Source: Planctomycetota bacterium (lineage in GTDB: Bacteria > Planctomycetota > Planctomycetia > Planctomycetales > Planctomycetaceae). From it: a stretch of DNA of 41,839 nucleotides. Below, piece after piece: positions 40,802-41,839 of the stretch (positions are counted from its first letter, which is position 1; every line of letters starts with the position of its first letter). Location of the stretch: NCBI GenBank assembly GCA_003670925.1, contig QWQG01000015.1, positions 1 through 41,839 on the forward strand, written 5' to 3'. A program made the translations under genes and the position numbers. Below the pieces are notes generated by a model. The model made no database searches, was not told the origin of the DNA, and saw only the letters and a program-made list of their open reading frames with translations.

Positions 40802-40868
40802 AGTGAGCAGTCTGCGAATGCGCTTGGAGCCCTTGTGATGACTGCTCACTTTGGCTGGGAGGCCGAAG
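40802..40868 (+). promoter_or_regulatory. Structured leader before the outer-membrane protein gene
   Basis: A perfect 10-bp inverted repeat, AGTGAGCAGT (40802-40811) and ACTGCTCACT (40841-40850), encloses 29 bases. It is followed directly by a second hairpin, CTTTGGC/GCCGAAG (40849-40855 and 40862-40868, loop TGGGAG). Both lie within 105 bases before the ATG at 40903. Two bases are shared between the hairpins (40849-40850), so the stems may compete. Either an operator or a mRNA leader fold is possible. Confidence 0.45.
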
Positions 40869-40902
40869 TTTGAATGGAGTCATTCCTTAAAAGGACGTGG
40901 AT

Positions 40903-41839
40903 ATGTCCCTGAAGCGTTTGCTGGCCGGCGTCTTTGGTTCGATGGCGATCGCCGGTTCGAGTATGTTTGCACAGGATGCTTCGCTCTACACGGAACTTGA
41001 ACCGACGACGATCTTTAGCGGCGGCGTGCAGTATCTTGTGATGCGCCGCGACAGCCAACTCTCGACCACCACCCCGGTCATCGACGGGCCGGATTCGGCC
41101 AGCGTTGCGTTTCAGAACACCGACTTCCGTTACCGATCCGGAATTCGGGGCTTCTTAGCGGCTGAAACAGCTGGAGCACGAATTGAAGCCATCTATTCGG
41201 ACTACGGTGTCTGGGCATCACAGCAGCAGGGTACTCTATCGAGCGGCCTCGTGTTCGATGATGGGTTGTCTGGTCCGTGGTCCGGCGCGAATTCACTGAA
41301 TACATCCACTTTCTTTACGGCGATTGCTGCCGCCGCAACACCGATTTTATTGCCAGTTACAGCAGGTGGTGGGGAATCCGATGAATTCGAAGGCCTCGGG
41401 CCGGTGGCGGGATTTCCGGACGACGTCCTGACCTATAAAACGTGGTACAATAGCCGGCTGCAAACCATCGAGTTTAACCTCCTGACAGCTGATCCCGAGT
41501 CCGCGTTCCAAGGCGGGATTGGTTACAGTCATGTGCAATTGAATGAAACGGCGGGTGTCCAGATCGATGGGGCGTTTCGTGCCATTGATGTTAATAATCC
41601 CAATGGGGGACTGTCAGATGGGTCGCTCATTGATATCGGCGGGCTAGTGTTTGTTGGTGGCGTCCAAGATGGTTTTGGGGACGAAACAACGAACCTTTCA
41701 GGCCTACCTGACACCCTGACGCTGCTCAATGTCGCACAAACCAGCAACAACCTCAACGGGATGCAAGGCGTCCTGCGGCAGGAAATCATGTACTATCGTG
41801 GGATAGTGGTCGATGGTGTGCTCAAAGCGGGCCTTTATC
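40903..41839 (+). CDS. Probable outer-membrane beta-barrel protein (3' end outside window)
   Basis: The frame is open from ATG at 40903 to the right edge (312 complete codons), so the C-terminus is missing. AAGGACG lies about eight bases before the ATG. A signal peptide is clear (SLKRLLAGVFGSMAIAGSS, cut after FAQ). The mature part is Gly/Thr/Asn-rich, nearly free of long hydrophobic runs, and carries alternating strand-like stretches such as FRYRSGIRGFLAAET, RIEAIYSDYGVWAS, LQTIEFNLLTAD and GGIGYSHVQLNE. This is what outer-membrane barrels look like, and it resembles the putative planctomycete beta-barrel porin group (BBP7-like). The exact family is uncertain because the barrel's C-terminal strand is not seen. 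Size and spacing from the PSCyt gene suggest an independent unit. Confidence 0.78.
   Translation, partial: MSLKRLLAGVFGSMAIAGSSMFAQDASLYTELEPTTIFSGGVQYLVMRRDSQLSTTTPVIDGPDSASVAFQNTDFRYRSGIRGFLAAETAGARIEAIYSDYGVWASQQQGTLSSGLVFDDGLSGPWSGANSLNTSTFFTAIAAAATPILLPVTAGGGESDEFEGLGPVAGFPDDVLTYKTWYNSRLQTIEFNLLTADPESAFQGGIGYSHVQLNETAGVQIDGAFRAIDVNNPNGGLSDGSLIDIGGLVFVGGVQDGFGDETTNLSGLPDTLTLLNVAQTSNNLNGMQGVLRQEIMYYRGIVVDGVLKAGLY

Overview
This window looks like chromosome from a planctomycete of the order Planctomycetales. The evidence is the gene families present: DUF1501 and DUF1549/DUF1553 proteins, planctomycete-type cytochrome c (PSCyt) domains, PQQ-like beta-propellers, a large Ser/Thr kinase with the group's long N-terminal region, Tat-exported enzymes, a carbohydrate-esterase-like hydrolase and a probable outer-membrane beta-barrel protein. 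Genes are interleaved on both strands in short operons, with intergenic gaps of several hundred bases. I see no tRNA, rRNA, CRISPR array, transposase, prophage or replication origin.

Layout. 1-6.6 kb: the tail of a protein made of MMPGQ pentapeptide repeats, then accA, then a minus-strand block of PQQ-propeller, thiO, dtd and a CvpA-family protein. 6.8-13.2 kb: a kinase with an FGE-sulfatase-like C-terminus, a secreted hydrolase, a small unknown protein, a structured intergenic repeat and a multi-pass membrane protein. 13.3-16.5 kb (minus): a sigma-54 activator (FHA-GAF-AAA+-HTH), a zinc-ribbon membrane protein just downstream and possibly a 38-residue peptide. 16.7-19.7 kb (plus): a second PQQ-propeller, a triple zinc-ribbon protein and a polyprenyl-phosphate type glycosyltransferase. 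19.9-25 kb: a DUF1501 protein on minus, then an ABC ATPase and FtsX-like permease with overlapping stop and start. 25.1-27 kb (minus): ruvA, ruvC and ispF. 27.3-30.4 kb: a lipoprotein, trmL and an HDOD-GGDEF protein. 30.4-33.7 kb (minus): an orphan acidic protein with a textbook terminator, a DUF1028 protein and an amidohydrolase. 34-41.8 kb: a DUF1549/DUF1553 protein and a pre-peptidase-type surface protein on minus, diverging from a double-PSCyt protein, then an outer-membrane protein that runs off the right edge.

Most genes are housekeeping (fatty-acid synthesis, thiamine, isoprenoids, tRNA quality and modification, recombination) or belong to the planctomycete envelope repertoire. The more unusual material is in the gaps and protein architectures: three copies of a 33-42 bp dispersed repeat, a 20-bp near-palindrome present in both orientations, a 15-bp inverted repeat enclosing small hairpins, a structured leader before the last gene, and a kinase whose FGE-like domain has lost the usual core motif. 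I did not find convincing evidence of a wholly new multi-gene system.
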